64,000 nt of DNA from Rotaria macrura (lineage: Eukaryota; Rotifera; Eurotatoria; Philodinida; Philodinidae), in the NCBI GenBank assembly GCA_900239685.1, contig OENT01000204.1:96001-160000 (forward strand), given 5' to 3'. The notes beneath the pieces were generated by a model. That model worked only from the letters and a program-made list of their open reading frames with translations, was not told where the DNA came from and searched no databases. Position numbers and translations under genes: made by a program. Shown piece by piece: positions 10,342 through 22,300 of this stretch. Numbering within the stretch: position 1 is the stretch's first letter; the number at the start of each line of letters is the position of its first letter.

Positions 10342-11754
10342 GTGCTTTACCTGGCACATTTAAATCTATTTCCATCCCTGCCACCTTCAACCAACCAAAA
10401 TGACATTCGAGCTCAAAGAATATCGACAAGATCCTACCTCCTGCTACTTACTGTGTCGGTCACCATTCTTCTCATCTATACCTCAACAGTGACTGTCACC
10501 AAGATTGTCACGGTTCCAGTTCCCACTATCAATCAGTACAAACAGCTTTATCTTCAACATCTAGACACATTGACATGTCCGTGCACAAAGATATCCACCA
10601 ACTACAATACGTTTCTCCATGTCGACCATACCCTGCATCAAGTTTGCGGTAGTTATTTTGTAACCGATCAGTGGATTTCATTTATCGTTGACGCTTATGG
10701 AGGGAGTCTTTGGTCCAATGACTTCAGACTGGCAGGTAGGCTATTAGTTCAAGCACTGATAGCGCTGTGTGAATTAATCGAAGAGGCGGTTTCTAGCAGC
10801 CTTTCTCAGTTCTATTTAACCAACTACGTGAGCTCTTTTGCTACTCCATCAGATCTATTTCAATCTCAATCTGAAGGATTCGTGCAACAATTCATCTCGA
10901 CGACTACCAACAGTTTCTCACTATCGCTACGATTAATCCGTGATACCACTCAAGCTAATGCTCTACTCGCAGGAATACTGAGTAATTACCGTCTGTATGT
11001 ACCGTATGGATCCGCTTATATAAATTATTATTGGCAATCATACGACGATGGTTGCAACTGCGGTTCTAGTAGTGAATGTACTTCAGCATCACACGTTTTC
11101 GAGAAAAGTAATCTTTCAACAGCATGGCTTGTGCCTGGCTTCTATGCCGGGTGCTTCGTTTTGGAGTCATTACGTCAGTCGAATCTTGAATGCTTGTATA
11201 ATGAGACATGTTTGAATGAGTTGCAGTTTCGCATGAGCCCTACATCGTTCTTCAATGCAGCAGTACTGAACTCGTCGGTACCCAGTCGTTTTTTTCCGAA
11301 TAGCACGATTGGGACGTTGTTGAATGGACTAATGGTTGAAGAGTGGAACTGGACGATTATGTATGAGGATTACTATGCATCATGCAAACCATCGGAGTGT
11401 AACTATAGACTCGCCGCTAAAAATGATGTTATTCACATTGTCACTACACTGATCGGCCTGATTGGGGGTTTGATAACAGTTTTGAAATGGATGATACCTC
11501 TTCTAGTCGCATTGATCATAATGGTACTGAATCGAACGGCCACACCCTCAGGTAATTGTAAGTACGATACATTGATGAATTTTTTTTTTATTTTTAACTT
11601 TTTAATTGAAATTTACGCAACGTCGATGCTTGGGCGTTTTTCAGCCCACTTGGAACGTTTATCGGCATCAAGACATGCTAGAAGGTCTCTGACGTCTGTA
11701 TGTCAAAGGTGTCAATGTTTTCAGAATTGCACGAAAATTATGAGTATCTTCTGA
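10342..11754 (+). CDS. Bdelloid-type two-TM, Cys-rich surface protein, paralog A
   Basis: The open frame is preceded by a splice-acceptor-like TTTCAGTTACAG (10292-10303) and has no in-frame ATG near its 5' end, so the true start is probably in an unseen upstream exon. A first membrane segment (STRSYLLLLTVSVTILLIYT) is followed by the motif VTKIVTVPVPTINQYKQLY and a large extracellular region. That region has paired cysteines (TCPCTK, CNCGSSSEC, NETC, CKPSEC) and several N-glycosylation sites (NSS, NST, NWT). A second hydrophobic segment is LIGLIGGLITVLKWMIPLL. The topology resembles DEG/ENaC channels, but no channel signature is evident, so function is unknown. The frame passes through a likely 93-nt intron (11552-11644, GT..TTTTTCAG, a multiple of three), after which a basic Cys-containing tail ends at 11754. 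Near-identical blocks are shared with the paralogs at 15.1 and 35.0 kb. Confidence 0.75.
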   Translation: MLYLAHLNLFPSLPPSTNQNDIRAQRISTRSYLLLLTVSVTILLIYTSTVTVTKIVTVPVPTINQYKQLYLQHLDTLTCPCTKISTNYNTFLHVDHTLHQVCGSYFVTDQWISFIVDAYGGSLWSNDFRLAGRLLVQALIALCELIEEAVSSSLSQFYLTNYVSSFATPSDLFQSQSEGFVQQFISTTTNSFSLSLRLIRDTTQANALLAGILSNYRLYVPYGSAYINYYWQSYDDGCNCGSSSECTSASHVFEKSNLSTAWLVPGFYAGCFVLESLRQSNLECLYNETCLNELQFRMSPTSFFNAAVLNSSVPSRFFPNSTIGTLLNGLMVEEWNWTIMYEDYYASCKPSECNYRLAAKNDVIHIVTTLIGLIGGLITVLKWMIPLLVALIIMVLNRTATPSGNCKYDTLMNFFFIFNFLIEIYATSMLGRFSAHLERLSASRHARRSLTSVCQRCQCFQNCTKIMSIF

Positions 11755-13500
11755 GTGGGAGATTTATTGAGCAGCAATCGCTTCTCTAGAGGTAGTTTTA
11801 GTCAAGATATTGGTGCTATTCTAATCGAGTTCTGTAATATTTTAGTATCTCTGGCAAAGCGTAGTTACTTCTGACAGTCTATATGGAACGAGAACCGTAG
11901 CGTTCAGAGAATGAGTCATTTCATAAACTAGATCTCTAATCTCTTCTTCTAGATTAAATTCTCGTATGGTAGCCATCCTAGCTTTGGAAGCAGTGTTCAA
12001 GATTTACACATGTTACCAATAAAACTTTGCGCAACTGTAATCACTACTGGTGATGGAACTGTGCCGACTCCTTCTCAGTTTTTTAATATTTTGTTTGCAG
12101 TACTTTGCAAAACTTGACAGTACTCAGACAACTTGAGAAAGGAGACTTTTGCATCTAACTTGGAAGGGAGACGTTTTTTTGATCTGCACTAAATGTATAC
12201 TTAGCTTTCGTGGCATCAACATCGGCACTTGATTCTGAAAAAAGAACGATAGCATTATCCCTTCACATTTCCCCGCAAGATGCCTAGCGGTCGTGCACTA
12301 ACTTGACTTCTTTCTGAGAACGAATTTATAGTGAAAAACAATTTACATCAGTTATCATTATTCATTTTAAAACTGAAGCTTACCGTTTGGACAAAATGTG
12401 CTTTCATCGGCACAATAAATATGCAGACAACCTACTATAAGACATTGAGAGGGCACAAGAAATCAAAAGAACAAATATTTAAGAAAAGTGAAACCAGTAG
12501 AAAGACTATAACCATCAGTGGTAGCGTCAAGAAGAATCATTTGGATAATCGTATTCGCTTATTTTTCGGTCGTAATCCGATAAGAATCCAGTCGGATTTT
12601 GTGCCCTTTTTTACAATGCCAACGAAATTCTATTGGAATTCAGTGGCAAGAATGTTTTTGGATCCTAGTGTAGAAATTCGTCGGGATCTTACGAGAGCTT
12701 TTTACACATCTCTAGTGATGCCACCAGGTAATAATCAGCCCTTCCTTAAGAAAATAGGACTCATCCGACAAATTCGTCTGTAGATATATCTCCCAAAATC
12801 CTATCGGATTCTGTCGGTTGATCGGATACGATATGACACGGTATCAACTTGATTCATCTAGGAGGTTGTTACTCAACTGAACCGGTTAGAGGCTGATTTG
12901 ATATTCACTGAAGGCGTCTTGTTCATGTGCGTAAGCGTTTGTTCAACTAAGACCGCTTTAACAAAAATGAAGTAGACGTTTCGAACGCATTTCTCAAAAA
13001 GTAACAACTTGCGCCGAACATTATCCAAAAGTACAATCGATTGTCCGTAAGATTTTGTGAAACACGAACTGAAAGGAGTGCTGAAGTGTTAAGGGTAGAA
13101 AATTTGCACCCCCCCTCCCTTCTCCCCCACCCATCACAGACCGTTACCGACAGGTGATTTCCCCGTCAGAAGCCGTTACTAGCATAAGGTTCAAGGCGGT
13201 CACGGAAGTGATAGATGGCCCGCAACGACGGCACCGAACGTCACAGACCTCCGGCACAGGTTTAGTGAATATATGTAACTAATTTCTGATGAGAATATAT
13301 TAGGTGCTTCTTTATTGCAGATCGAGTCACTCAGTGGGAAATGATGAGTAAACAGATAGCAGGGTTCATGAAAGAAAGCAAAATTTCCATGGCTGTTGAA
13401 AGCAGTTACATCGCGTTTCACATTTTTAATCCTGTAAGGGATTGCCCTAACAGCTTTTTTTTGTACAGATCGTTTCCGGTGGCTTACCCGTGCTTCGTCA
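11755..13500. other. Intergenic stretch, no supported gene
   Basis: The 150-codon frame at 12331-12783 has no recognisable domain. Around 12590-12840 there are repeated ATCCGAT/ATCGGAT words on both strands, similar to words at 29640-29780, suggesting a decayed foldback repeat. Confidence 0.4.
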
Positions 13501-13514
13501 ATAAGATTTTCGCC

Positions 13515-14465
13515 AGGCGAGTTTTCGCCATTGGTGAATGGCCACTGGAATTTCACTAGTACACCCTCGGCACTTTCACCAATTGGTGAAACTCCATTGA
13601 ACTTTCGCCAAATTGATTGTAGCTGCGATATTGATTAGTGAGATTGGTATCAAATACATCTATGGATTATATTCGTTTATGTCGTAATCATAAATCTTAT
13701 TCATAGTTCTAGATTTCATTGGAATTAACCGACTCCAAATGGCTGGGGATTAACTAGTTGGAAGTACAGCATCTTGAATGTATAATTAAATTAATATTAT
13801 AGTAGAAATTATGGCTCATATTGCTATTTTAAGTTTTTCAGATAAACATTGTTTGATAAATGTCTGTCAGAAGTCGTGCGGCAGCTCGTAAGCGTCAAAA
13901 AATAGAAAAAGTATTACATTTATTTCAATCAAGCTAAAGATTGTTGATTGGTACATTAATGTCTCTTGCTAACCTTGTTGGTGAACCTACTGGTTGAGGA
14001 ACTAAATTAAAAAGAAGATGCGTAATTTTTCAATATCACATTCAGCATTCTCACTGTCAAGTTTATCATCAAATAATGACCAGATTTGTCTTCATCATAT
14101 TTTTTTATTTATCTTATTCTCTCTTTTCCCTTTCCTTCTCTTTCTTAACATGTGTCGTTTGACAACATTCAATCTACTATTTTTTTCTTCCCCAGCAACT
14201 TATGACTAAAAATGGATGCAATGATATTCATATACATCCCAAGTGTATGAATCACGGTACACTTTAGCAATACTGTACGTTTGTTCTCACATTTATCGCC
14301 TTTAACACTGTGTGCATTAATACTGATGAAAATCCACTGGACTTTCGCCAATAGTGGCAAAGTTCCCAAGAATTTCGGCTAATAGGTGATGGAAGCTGAA
14401 TGAATGGACTTTCACCAATGCACCCTCTGGATTTTCTCAAACAATTGGTGAAAATCTCATTGGCT
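13515..14465. repeat. Pair of diverged direct repeats rich in TTTCACCAATTGGTGAAA
   Basis: At about 13535-13615 and 14395-14465 the order GAATGG...CACCCTC.G...TTGGTGAAA.TC.ATTG recurs in the same orientation, with extra TTTCGCCA words around. Between them lies about 0.8 kb of AT-rich DNA without a recognised gene. It could be a degenerate tandem array or the ends of an unclassified insertion. Confidence 0.35.
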
Positions 14466-15010
14466 CAGAGAGGGCCTCCCGTAGTACATATGGTACTTAG
14501 GTTCATGATGATCAACTTCGAGTTTATCCAACACCTTCAGAATATCGAAGTGTCGCGTACGTCAATAGTACTTGACTGATAGCTTGTTATCTGTCCAAGG
14601 TCGAGATGAAGAAAAGGCACATTATTGATTTTTTTCCAGAGAACATCTTCTTATTTAAAGTAAAAATTCCCGATGCGCCCTGAAAAGAAGACGACGTTTG
14701 ATACGTACATGCGACTATCCTTAGTCACTTGAGATGTGTACCACGAGATTTTCTGATCACTTGTCACCTTTTCGACTCATCTAAATCGCGATTTGCCAAC
14801 ATCTCAATAAACACTGATTGACACGCACATAGAATATAACTCTGGCATCAACCAACATTCCATCTGCCATAAAAAATTGCGAAGACTATCAAATAAAACA
14901 CCAGAGTACAAGCACGTCTTACTCCCAAACATTTCTTCTCCTTGAAGTAAATCCATGCCACTTATAGACTTTAAATCTAATACTCCACCAATCATCTTGA
15001 AGTAATTCGA
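14466..15010. other. Upstream flank of paralog B, no gene seen
   Basis: Short frames only. Homology with the upstream region of paralog C begins at about 15007. Confidence 0.4.
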
Positions 15011-15065
15011 TGCCTGCATTCATCTATTTATAGCACAAGATTTACATCTACCTGTTCACACATCG

Positions 15066-16301
15066 TTGCGCAAATGCAGTCGATATTTGGCTGATTATAA
15101 TCTATTTCCATCCCAGCCACCTTCAACCAACCAAAATGACCTTCGAGCTCAAAGAATATCGACAAGATCCTACCTCCTGCTACTTACTGTGTCGGTCACC
15201 ATTCTTCTCATCTATACCTCAACAGTGACTGTCACCAAGATTGTCACGGTTCCAGTTCCCACTATCAATCAGTACAAACAGCTTTATCTTCAACATCTAG
15301 ACACATTGACATGTCCGTGCACAAAGATATCCACCAACTACAATACGTTTCTCCATGTCGACCATACCCTGCATCAAGTTTGCGGTAGTTATTTTGTAAC
15401 CGATCAGTGGATTTTATTTATTGCTGAAGCTAATGCACCAGGTCTTTGGGCCGATGACTTCCGAGTAATAGGTACCAACGTATTTCAAGCACTGATAGCG
15501 CTGTGTGAATTAATCGAAGAGGCGGTTTCTAGCAGCCTTTCTCAGTTCTATTTAACCAACTATGTGAGCTCTTTTGCTACTCCACCAGATCTATTTCAAT
15601 CTCAATCTGAAGGATTCGTGCAACAATTCATCTCGACGACTACCAACAGTTTCTCACTATCGCTACGATTAATTCGTGATACCACTCAAGCTAATGCTCT
15701 ACTCGCGGGAATACAGACCAATTACCTTCTGTATGTACCGTATGGATTCGGATATGTAAATTATTATTGGCAATCATACGGCGATGGTTGCAACTGCGGT
15801 TCTAGTAGTGAATGTACTTCAGCATCACACGTTTTCGAGAATAATGATCGTTCAAAAGCATGGCTTGTGCCTGGCTTCTATGCCGGGTGCTTCGTTTTGG
15901 AGTCATTACGTCAGTCGAATCTTGAATGCTTGTATAATGAGACATGCTTGAATGAGTTGCAGTTTCGCATGAACCCCACGTTGTTTTTCAATGCAGTAGT
16001 GCTGAACTCGTCGGTACCCAGTCGTTTTTTTTCGAATAGCACGATTGGGACGTTGTTGAATGGACTAATGGTGGAAGAGTGGAACTGGACGATTATGCAT
16101 GCGGATTACTATGCATCATGCAAACCATCGGAGTGTAGCTATACCCTCACGACTAAAAACAGTATTATCTACATCGTATCAACGCTGATTGGTTTAGTTG
16201 GGGGTTTGATAACAGTTTTGAAATGGATTATACCTCTTCTAGTCGCATTGATCATAATGGTACTGAATCGAACGACTACACCTTCAGGTATTTCGAAGTA
16301 G
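15066..16301 (+). CDS. Bdelloid-type two-TM, Cys-rich surface protein, paralog B
   Basis: Same architecture as the 10.3-kb gene: a proline-rich lead-in (NLFPSQPPSTNQND), a first membrane segment (STRSYLLLLTVSVTILLIYT), VPVPTINQYKQLY, a Cys-rich loop and a second membrane segment (LIGLVGGLITVLKWIIPLL). The frame begins with TTG at 15066 and has no ATG upstream, so the start exon is unresolved. An acceptor-like CTATTTATAG just upstream is shared with paralog C. The coding part probably ends at a donor (CCTTCAG|GTATTT, 16287/16288) at the same place as in paralog A. The last few codons, to 16301, would then be intron and the 3' exon is not identified. It differs from paralog A mainly in two patches (WILFIAEANAPGLWADDF and the part around the Cys cluster), with near-identity elsewhere. 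Function unknown. Confidence 0.7.
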   Translation: MRKCSRYLADYNLFPSQPPSTNQNDLRAQRISTRSYLLLLTVSVTILLIYTSTVTVTKIVTVPVPTINQYKQLYLQHLDTLTCPCTKISTNYNTFLHVDHTLHQVCGSYFVTDQWILFIAEANAPGLWADDFRVIGTNVFQALIALCELIEEAVSSSLSQFYLTNYVSSFATPPDLFQSQSEGFVQQFISTTTNSFSLSLRLIRDTTQANALLAGIQTNYLLYVPYGFGYVNYYWQSYGDGCNCGSSSECTSASHVFENNDRSKAWLVPGFYAGCFVLESLRQSNLECLYNETCLNELQFRMNPTLFFNAVVLNSSVPSRFFSNSTIGTLLNGLMVEEWNWTIMHADYYASCKPSECSYTLTTKNSIIYIVSTLIGLVGGLITVLKWIIPLLVALIIMVLNRTTTPSGISK

Positions 16302-16690
16302 AACCAGTGATGCGTTTTATTTTCAGTATTTGTCTTGGTAACTGGAATGTACGCCAAGGTTTAATTCAGGAATATACTCTGCTAGGCGATAGATTCACAG
16401 TTTGAAGGCTGATAGTTTATTTGTAGTCTTAGTAGGCCACTGAGTTTTGAAAGTCTAGATGCAGAGCAATCATGAAGGCTAGTTATTTTGTTTATCATGT
16501 TCATTAATTTGAATATAGTATTTATATGCTATTCATCTGGCTTTTTTGTTCTGTGAATATTTTTCTTGTATTTCTGATCTTCGTATGTTAGTGGTGACTT
16601 TCCAATATTCCAGTCTATTACAACTTTGTTTTCTTAGTTCTTGTATTCGAATTGGTGAGATATACAGAGACATGTTCAGTGAGCGGGGTC
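16302..16690. other. Downstream flank of paralog B, nothing recognised
   Basis: AT-rich; no 3' exon homologous to that of paralog A was found. Confidence 0.4.
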
Positions 16691-16692
16691 TA

Positions 16693-17730
16693 CACTGAAA
16701 AATCACCAGTTACCATACAAAGCCGTCGAGGGGTTTCGTAATTCTTAAAATTCCGATAAGGTTTTTATTTCGTTGTAGAAGCCAAACGTTTTTTAGGGTT
16801 CCGTCAGAGATTTACGAAAAGCTGTTCAGAATTTAGATTTTTCACCAATATGATTCGATGTGGTCCTTTTTTAACTTCAGTGTATAGAAGTAATGGTTTG
16901 ATGCCAAAATTATTTTTTGGAGGTGCTCGGACGAAAGTACTTATACGCTGCTTTTTTGTTCTTTTTTCAAGTAAAACTATAAGTATCCAGTACTTCTTTC
17001 AAACTTCAAATATATGCACAGAGTATATCAAAGGAATAGTTTTAATTTCACTTGTACTTCGAAAAAGATAGTTGATTTTGCATCTATACTGTTACTTTAA
17101 AACAAATACTTGGCATTTCATTTGTATTTGCACTTAAACTTCTGGAAAAATTACTTCGTATTTTAATGTTGCACTCTTTATGATGCATCCTATATAGCCA
17201 TAAAATACTTTTTTCAAAGTATAAGTATAACCGCCAAGTACCTTTTTCAAGGTAAGAGCACTGGAGCAAGTATACTTATTAAAGACAAGTAAAAGCGAAA
17301 GTACATTTTTTTGGGGATATATATTTATATTTAAATATTATACATAAGGTTTTAGCAATAGATATAACTGATGCAAGATGAATAAGTGTTTTGGGATATG
17401 TGTGAATAGATAGAAAGTGTTGCGGGAATATAGAAAGAGATTGCTGTAAAAAAGTAATCGTACGGCTAAATAGTTTGAAACATATACATAAGATAGTAGA
17501 TAAAACTTGAGTGATCAGACAGATCATTAGGTATATTGGAATAAGCGTTCAAGCAGATATGCATAAACGAAACAATAGTGTATTATATTTAGTTAGAAAG
17601 CTGTAGAGCAAAACCCATTTTGGAGGAACAAAGAAGCGGGTCTCTACAAAACCTCAAAGGGTTTTGATTTCGTTGCAAAAAGAAACGATTGTCAACTCTC
17701 TCTGAAGTTTCACCGTTTCGAGACACCTCC
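16693..17730. mobile_element. Non-autonomous dispersed repeat, copy 1
   Basis: It starts CACTGAAAAATCACC and runs through a block of AAGTACTT/AAGTATAAGTA words to TTCAAGCAGATATGCATAAA and GGGTTTTGATTTCGTTGCAA. The same order of segments occurs at 25555-26885, in the same orientation. There is no coding frame. The shared ends suggest a non-autonomous transposon. Copy 1 lacks the small palindromic insertion present in copy 2. Confidence 0.6.
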
Positions 17731-19322
17731 TGATAAATACAGTCTTATGAGCATTTTAATAAATTTTCTAGAACCTCAGTGCGCGTTGTTTTGGAAGACA
17801 TAATTTCAAGTTATGCTTTACGACACGAAACGTTAAGCCGCAATAGAAACTCACCTTCGGACATATAATTTCCAACACAAAGTGGAACCCCAGTGGGCTT
17901 TTTTCTGTACGTATGTGTAACTTCACCTTGATTCGAATAGTTATTACCATCAAGATATCCTTGGCAGCAATTGCTGCATTTATGCATAGCATCGTATATT
18001 CTTCACTGAAATCCGAAAATAAATCTCAGTAGGAGACAGCTCATAAGATGGCACTTTTGCGTGGTAAAATGTGAGCTTTTTGTGGCAAAGACTACTAATT
18101 CGAACGATTCTGACATTTTTAAAAATGAAGTTCGTAAATAGCATCATCTTATAATTTTTTTTCTTTCAAAAAATACAAACTTTTTATGTTGTAGAAAGCG
18201 CACACTTGGACTTGTAAAAATATGTTTTGTTTATGGATTTTGTCTCATCGTGTGAAGGGAAATTGGATCAAATACTTAAAAGTAAGGAATAGGCTGATAG
18301 AATGTAAAGAGTGAAACTTAGCGTAAGATACGTTATTAAGAATGAGTGCTGCATGAAAGAGAATGAGTGTTTTAAGAAATGCCTTCTGCATACACGTCGT
18401 CATCTGTCAGATAGTTCCCTTGTCTTGCTAGCATGGGGCATTTTTCTAGTTGTATTATGTCAACTTACGTTAGTTGAGAATGTCCTGCAAGAGAAATTTT
18501 TTGTTGTGAATTTTTTAGAAGAGGGCAATCACTACAGTTCGCAACGGAACACATAAAACTCGAAGCTCTGCGATTCTTAATAGAGCTTTACCGTAAGATT
18601 ATCCATTTCCCTTCCGGACGTGAGAAATATCTTTTTTCGAATACTTGTTTTTTCACTGAAATATATACTTCAAAGTATTCACCATCGACCTGCAAAGGAA
18701 AAATTTCTCTTGACAAACTTTAGATTTCGAAAAGAAGAATTTTCGTGAGCCTTCTATCTCGAAGGACTTGACATTTACCTTTTTCTGAAAGTATTTCGTC
18801 TTTAAGTTTAACCTACTTGTATTTATGCCATTTCAGTGTGTGATAATATCAGAGTCACTTGTCAAGATCCGTGAGACATCATCCGACTTCAATTGGAAGA
18901 GTAATCGATGGGAGGAATTCGAAAATTTTCGACTTGAGTTTATTTTGTGAAGAAAAGCTAAGTATTTTTATTCACGCATACTCCTGATCTCTACTTGATA
19001 AGTCAGCATCTACCGAATGTTTTAATGTCAGTTTTCAAACATCTCGCCGTCTATTTTATTCACTTAATTTCTTCAATTAGTGATAGAAGTGATTTGTAGT
19101 GAGGAAGAGGAATATTTTTCATTTGTTTTTGATTACGAACATCCCTTAAGTAGAAAAAATGACTTTCGTAAGAGAGAAAAGTTGCACATCGAATGCGTAG
19201 TAGCTAAAAATCAATTCAAGTTGACATATATAGAAAGAGAAAAAGACTATTCAGGTGACAATCGAAAATAGACTTTCTTTCGTAGCTTTCTCAAAATCAA
19301 GATTTTAGCAGAGACAGTACTA
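17731..19322. other. AT-rich stretch, no supported gene
   Basis: Several short frames, none with domain resemblance. Confidence 0.4.
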
Positions 19323-22300
19323 CCCAGGAAGACATTTAACGGGTAGAAAACCGTTTTAACGCGTTATTAAAGTGTTTAAGGCGTTTTAACACTTTTAAAC
19401 GTGTTTGTGACTAGAATGTACACTTCAAAATCGTTTTTACAGTTTTACGTAAAGTAGTTCGGAAAAAACGGTTGAAAACGGCCTAATTTCAATTTTTTGG
19501 TCAATAAAACCGTTTCAAAGAAAATTTTCTGTTTTAACTTTATCGTTCAAAATATTAAATTTTCGTATCAATTGATATATCCTTTTAATATATTCATCTA
19601 TAGTCAGGTAGTTCATTTTGTACACCAAGAAGATGAAATAAAAGACGAAATTCTGTAATGCAAGACTTTGACAATAAACGATGATGTCGAAATAATGAAA
19701 AAAGTACAGTCATTTATAAAATAGTGTATGAGTGGGTATGACTGGAACTTCCTTCATCTTCCTCTTTAAAGTTTGTTTTAGAATCTTTCTATGTTTTTGT
19801 TGATGAAGATGTTGATGGACACTACCAATATTTTTGCTGATGAAATTCCAATATTTTGCACTCAAATCTTTGTCAGACATAGATGATGATGTAGTGTGCT
19901 GATTCATATGTGAAAAACACTAGAAAATCAACCTTGAATCCCACTCTGATAGACTAAAGTCTCCTTTAAACGATAATTTTCAACCAGTGGTTGATTGAAA
20001 TCATGATGAATTAACTCTGATATAGTTGAATCCCTTGAAGGGCTTAAAAGCGGACGCGTCTATAATACAATTAAAAAATAAACTAAAATATCTAATGCTT
20101 TTATCGAAAAGATTATTTTACTCTTATCTCGGGTGAAGTTATTCTATGTGAACGACGAAGAAAACTTTTTCAAGTATATACATTCGTATTTACCTTCATT
20201 TCTTAAATTCAACGTACTCAGTGAACAATTATGTTTCTCGAATTCACAAGATTATCTATCTTAAAGAAAATGTTATCGATTTATTTATGTTTTCGTATAC
20301 GAATAGAAGTCACGCAGCCTTCTAAATAATTCATACTTCTATATAAAAAAAACCAGGATGCTGCCAAACATTGTCAGTATCCCACCCTCAGAGAAAACTA
20401 CAATTCACATAAATATACTGAAAAAGTCATAATTAAATTAGTGAAAATACTTGAATTGATCAGTTTATATCTTAAAACAATATTAGCGCCGACAATATGA
20501 CTTGAAAATATTTTGTATAAAATTATTTTAAATGTTTTAGCATAGAAATATTTTTATTTATTTTAAATGTAAATTCTTGTAATTTTAATTTAGTTCAAGT
20601 TCAAAAAGCGCATACGCAATTCAAGATATATAGACATTCGATTTGTATATTGATAAGAGTAAACTTGACTCAATAGCATCAGTTAAGTGAAATCTAAAGT
20701 CCCTAGTTCGAAACTGATCTACACCGGAATAAGCAAAATCACTTTCAAGCATAGAAATGCTTTCCACGAAACTATCATTAATTGGGTAATTCCATGAGAA
20801 TCCTACCATCGTTACAGTGACTTTTTGTAAATCATTCTGGAGTCAGTTTATTTTGTAGAGAATTTTATGCTGATCATTTGTGTTGCTGGCAAGTCTATCA
20901 TCCAATGCTAAATAAGAAAGATATCAACTAAATACTGCAATCACCATCGTTCCATCAGTTTTTCGAACAAAAAATCAACCGATTTCAGTATCTTCGTCAG
21001 TTTATAGTTTAATATTTTCTGAATCGAAATTTTAGTATCAGACTCGTATAGAGCATCAAAAAGTGTCTGATACTATGTTGATTCATAAGACTATAAAAAT
21101 GGAATTCCCCCACTAGGTGGCATATACGGTTTGATAGAGGAGAAGTCCCTCTATCGACCTGTATAGTTAACTTTTTACGGGAGTAAGATTTGTTGATATT
21201 ATGCGTCAAAAACGCAAAAATGCTGTTTTTTTCACTTTTTTCCGTGACTTTTTGTACTATTTCATTATTTATTCACATGTTAAATGACTATAAAGAATGT
21301 TTAAGCGTGAGATTCAGATTCAGCGTACAAAACTGCATTAAAAGAGCTATTTTCTGCTTCGCTCATAAATTTCCCCGTCAATCCTATTGAGCCAATTATT
21401 TGTTCCTATATATACTATCACGGATCCTGTCAAATTTTATGAGAACTAATGAATGGAAGTACGATACACTTTAATCTGCAGAGTAGCTCACGCTGAATCT
21501 AATGGTGTATAAGATATCGAGTTTTCATAATGTTTCGGCTTTTTAGTGAATCATATACGAGCTCAAGAACACTTGTTCACTCATGGGAGATGCGACCCTA
21601 ATGTAACCCTCTTTGAATTGCCTAAAATACTTTGTCGATATCAGTTCTATAGAGTATGAGCTGCTTTACAATTTCACTTTTTTCATATCTTTATTTGTGC
21701 CTTTTCGATTTCTGAAAACAGTAATTATTGTGGATACTCCTCCATTTTCATTTTTCTTATGTTTCAATATACTCAGAATTGCATCTCACAAGAAAGGTTG
21801 TCAACCACCACACTTTGCCAAAACTTTCGCACGATCCAGCCCAGGAACTTTGGTGTTCTATTGGTTCCTATATTGGGTGGCGGAATAGTTCAGTTCCGAC
21901 ATTATTGATCCAAAAGGACACCTTTTCTGTTCAATATCATTAATCGTAAAGCTTTTGTACAATATCAACCTTCTTGGTAAAAAAATTTTATCGTGGCGAG
22001 ATCAGGACTAGACCCCCTGCTGTTTAGGATATAAAACCTTTTTCACATCGAAAATAAATTTTTCGACCTTTATGACCCAGGAGGGGGTGCAGGATTTCGA
22101 AATTTTTTAATTTTCAACTAGACTGGACACCATGCATATTTTTATACAGATATATCAGTACAAAAGCGGTTTAGCGAATCAGAATTTCAAAATCAACTGC
22201 AGTGCTGAAAGAAAGAGGGCCTGTTACTTTTGACTAATCTCTCTACCCCTTCAGGGTTCATAAAGATTGAAAAATTTACGTGTAGCAGAAAATAGCTCTT

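Noticed and set aside
12331-12783. 150-codon plus-strand frame
   Set aside because: No domain, no splice context, and it overlaps a region of ATCCGAT repeat words; chance frame in AT-rich DNA.
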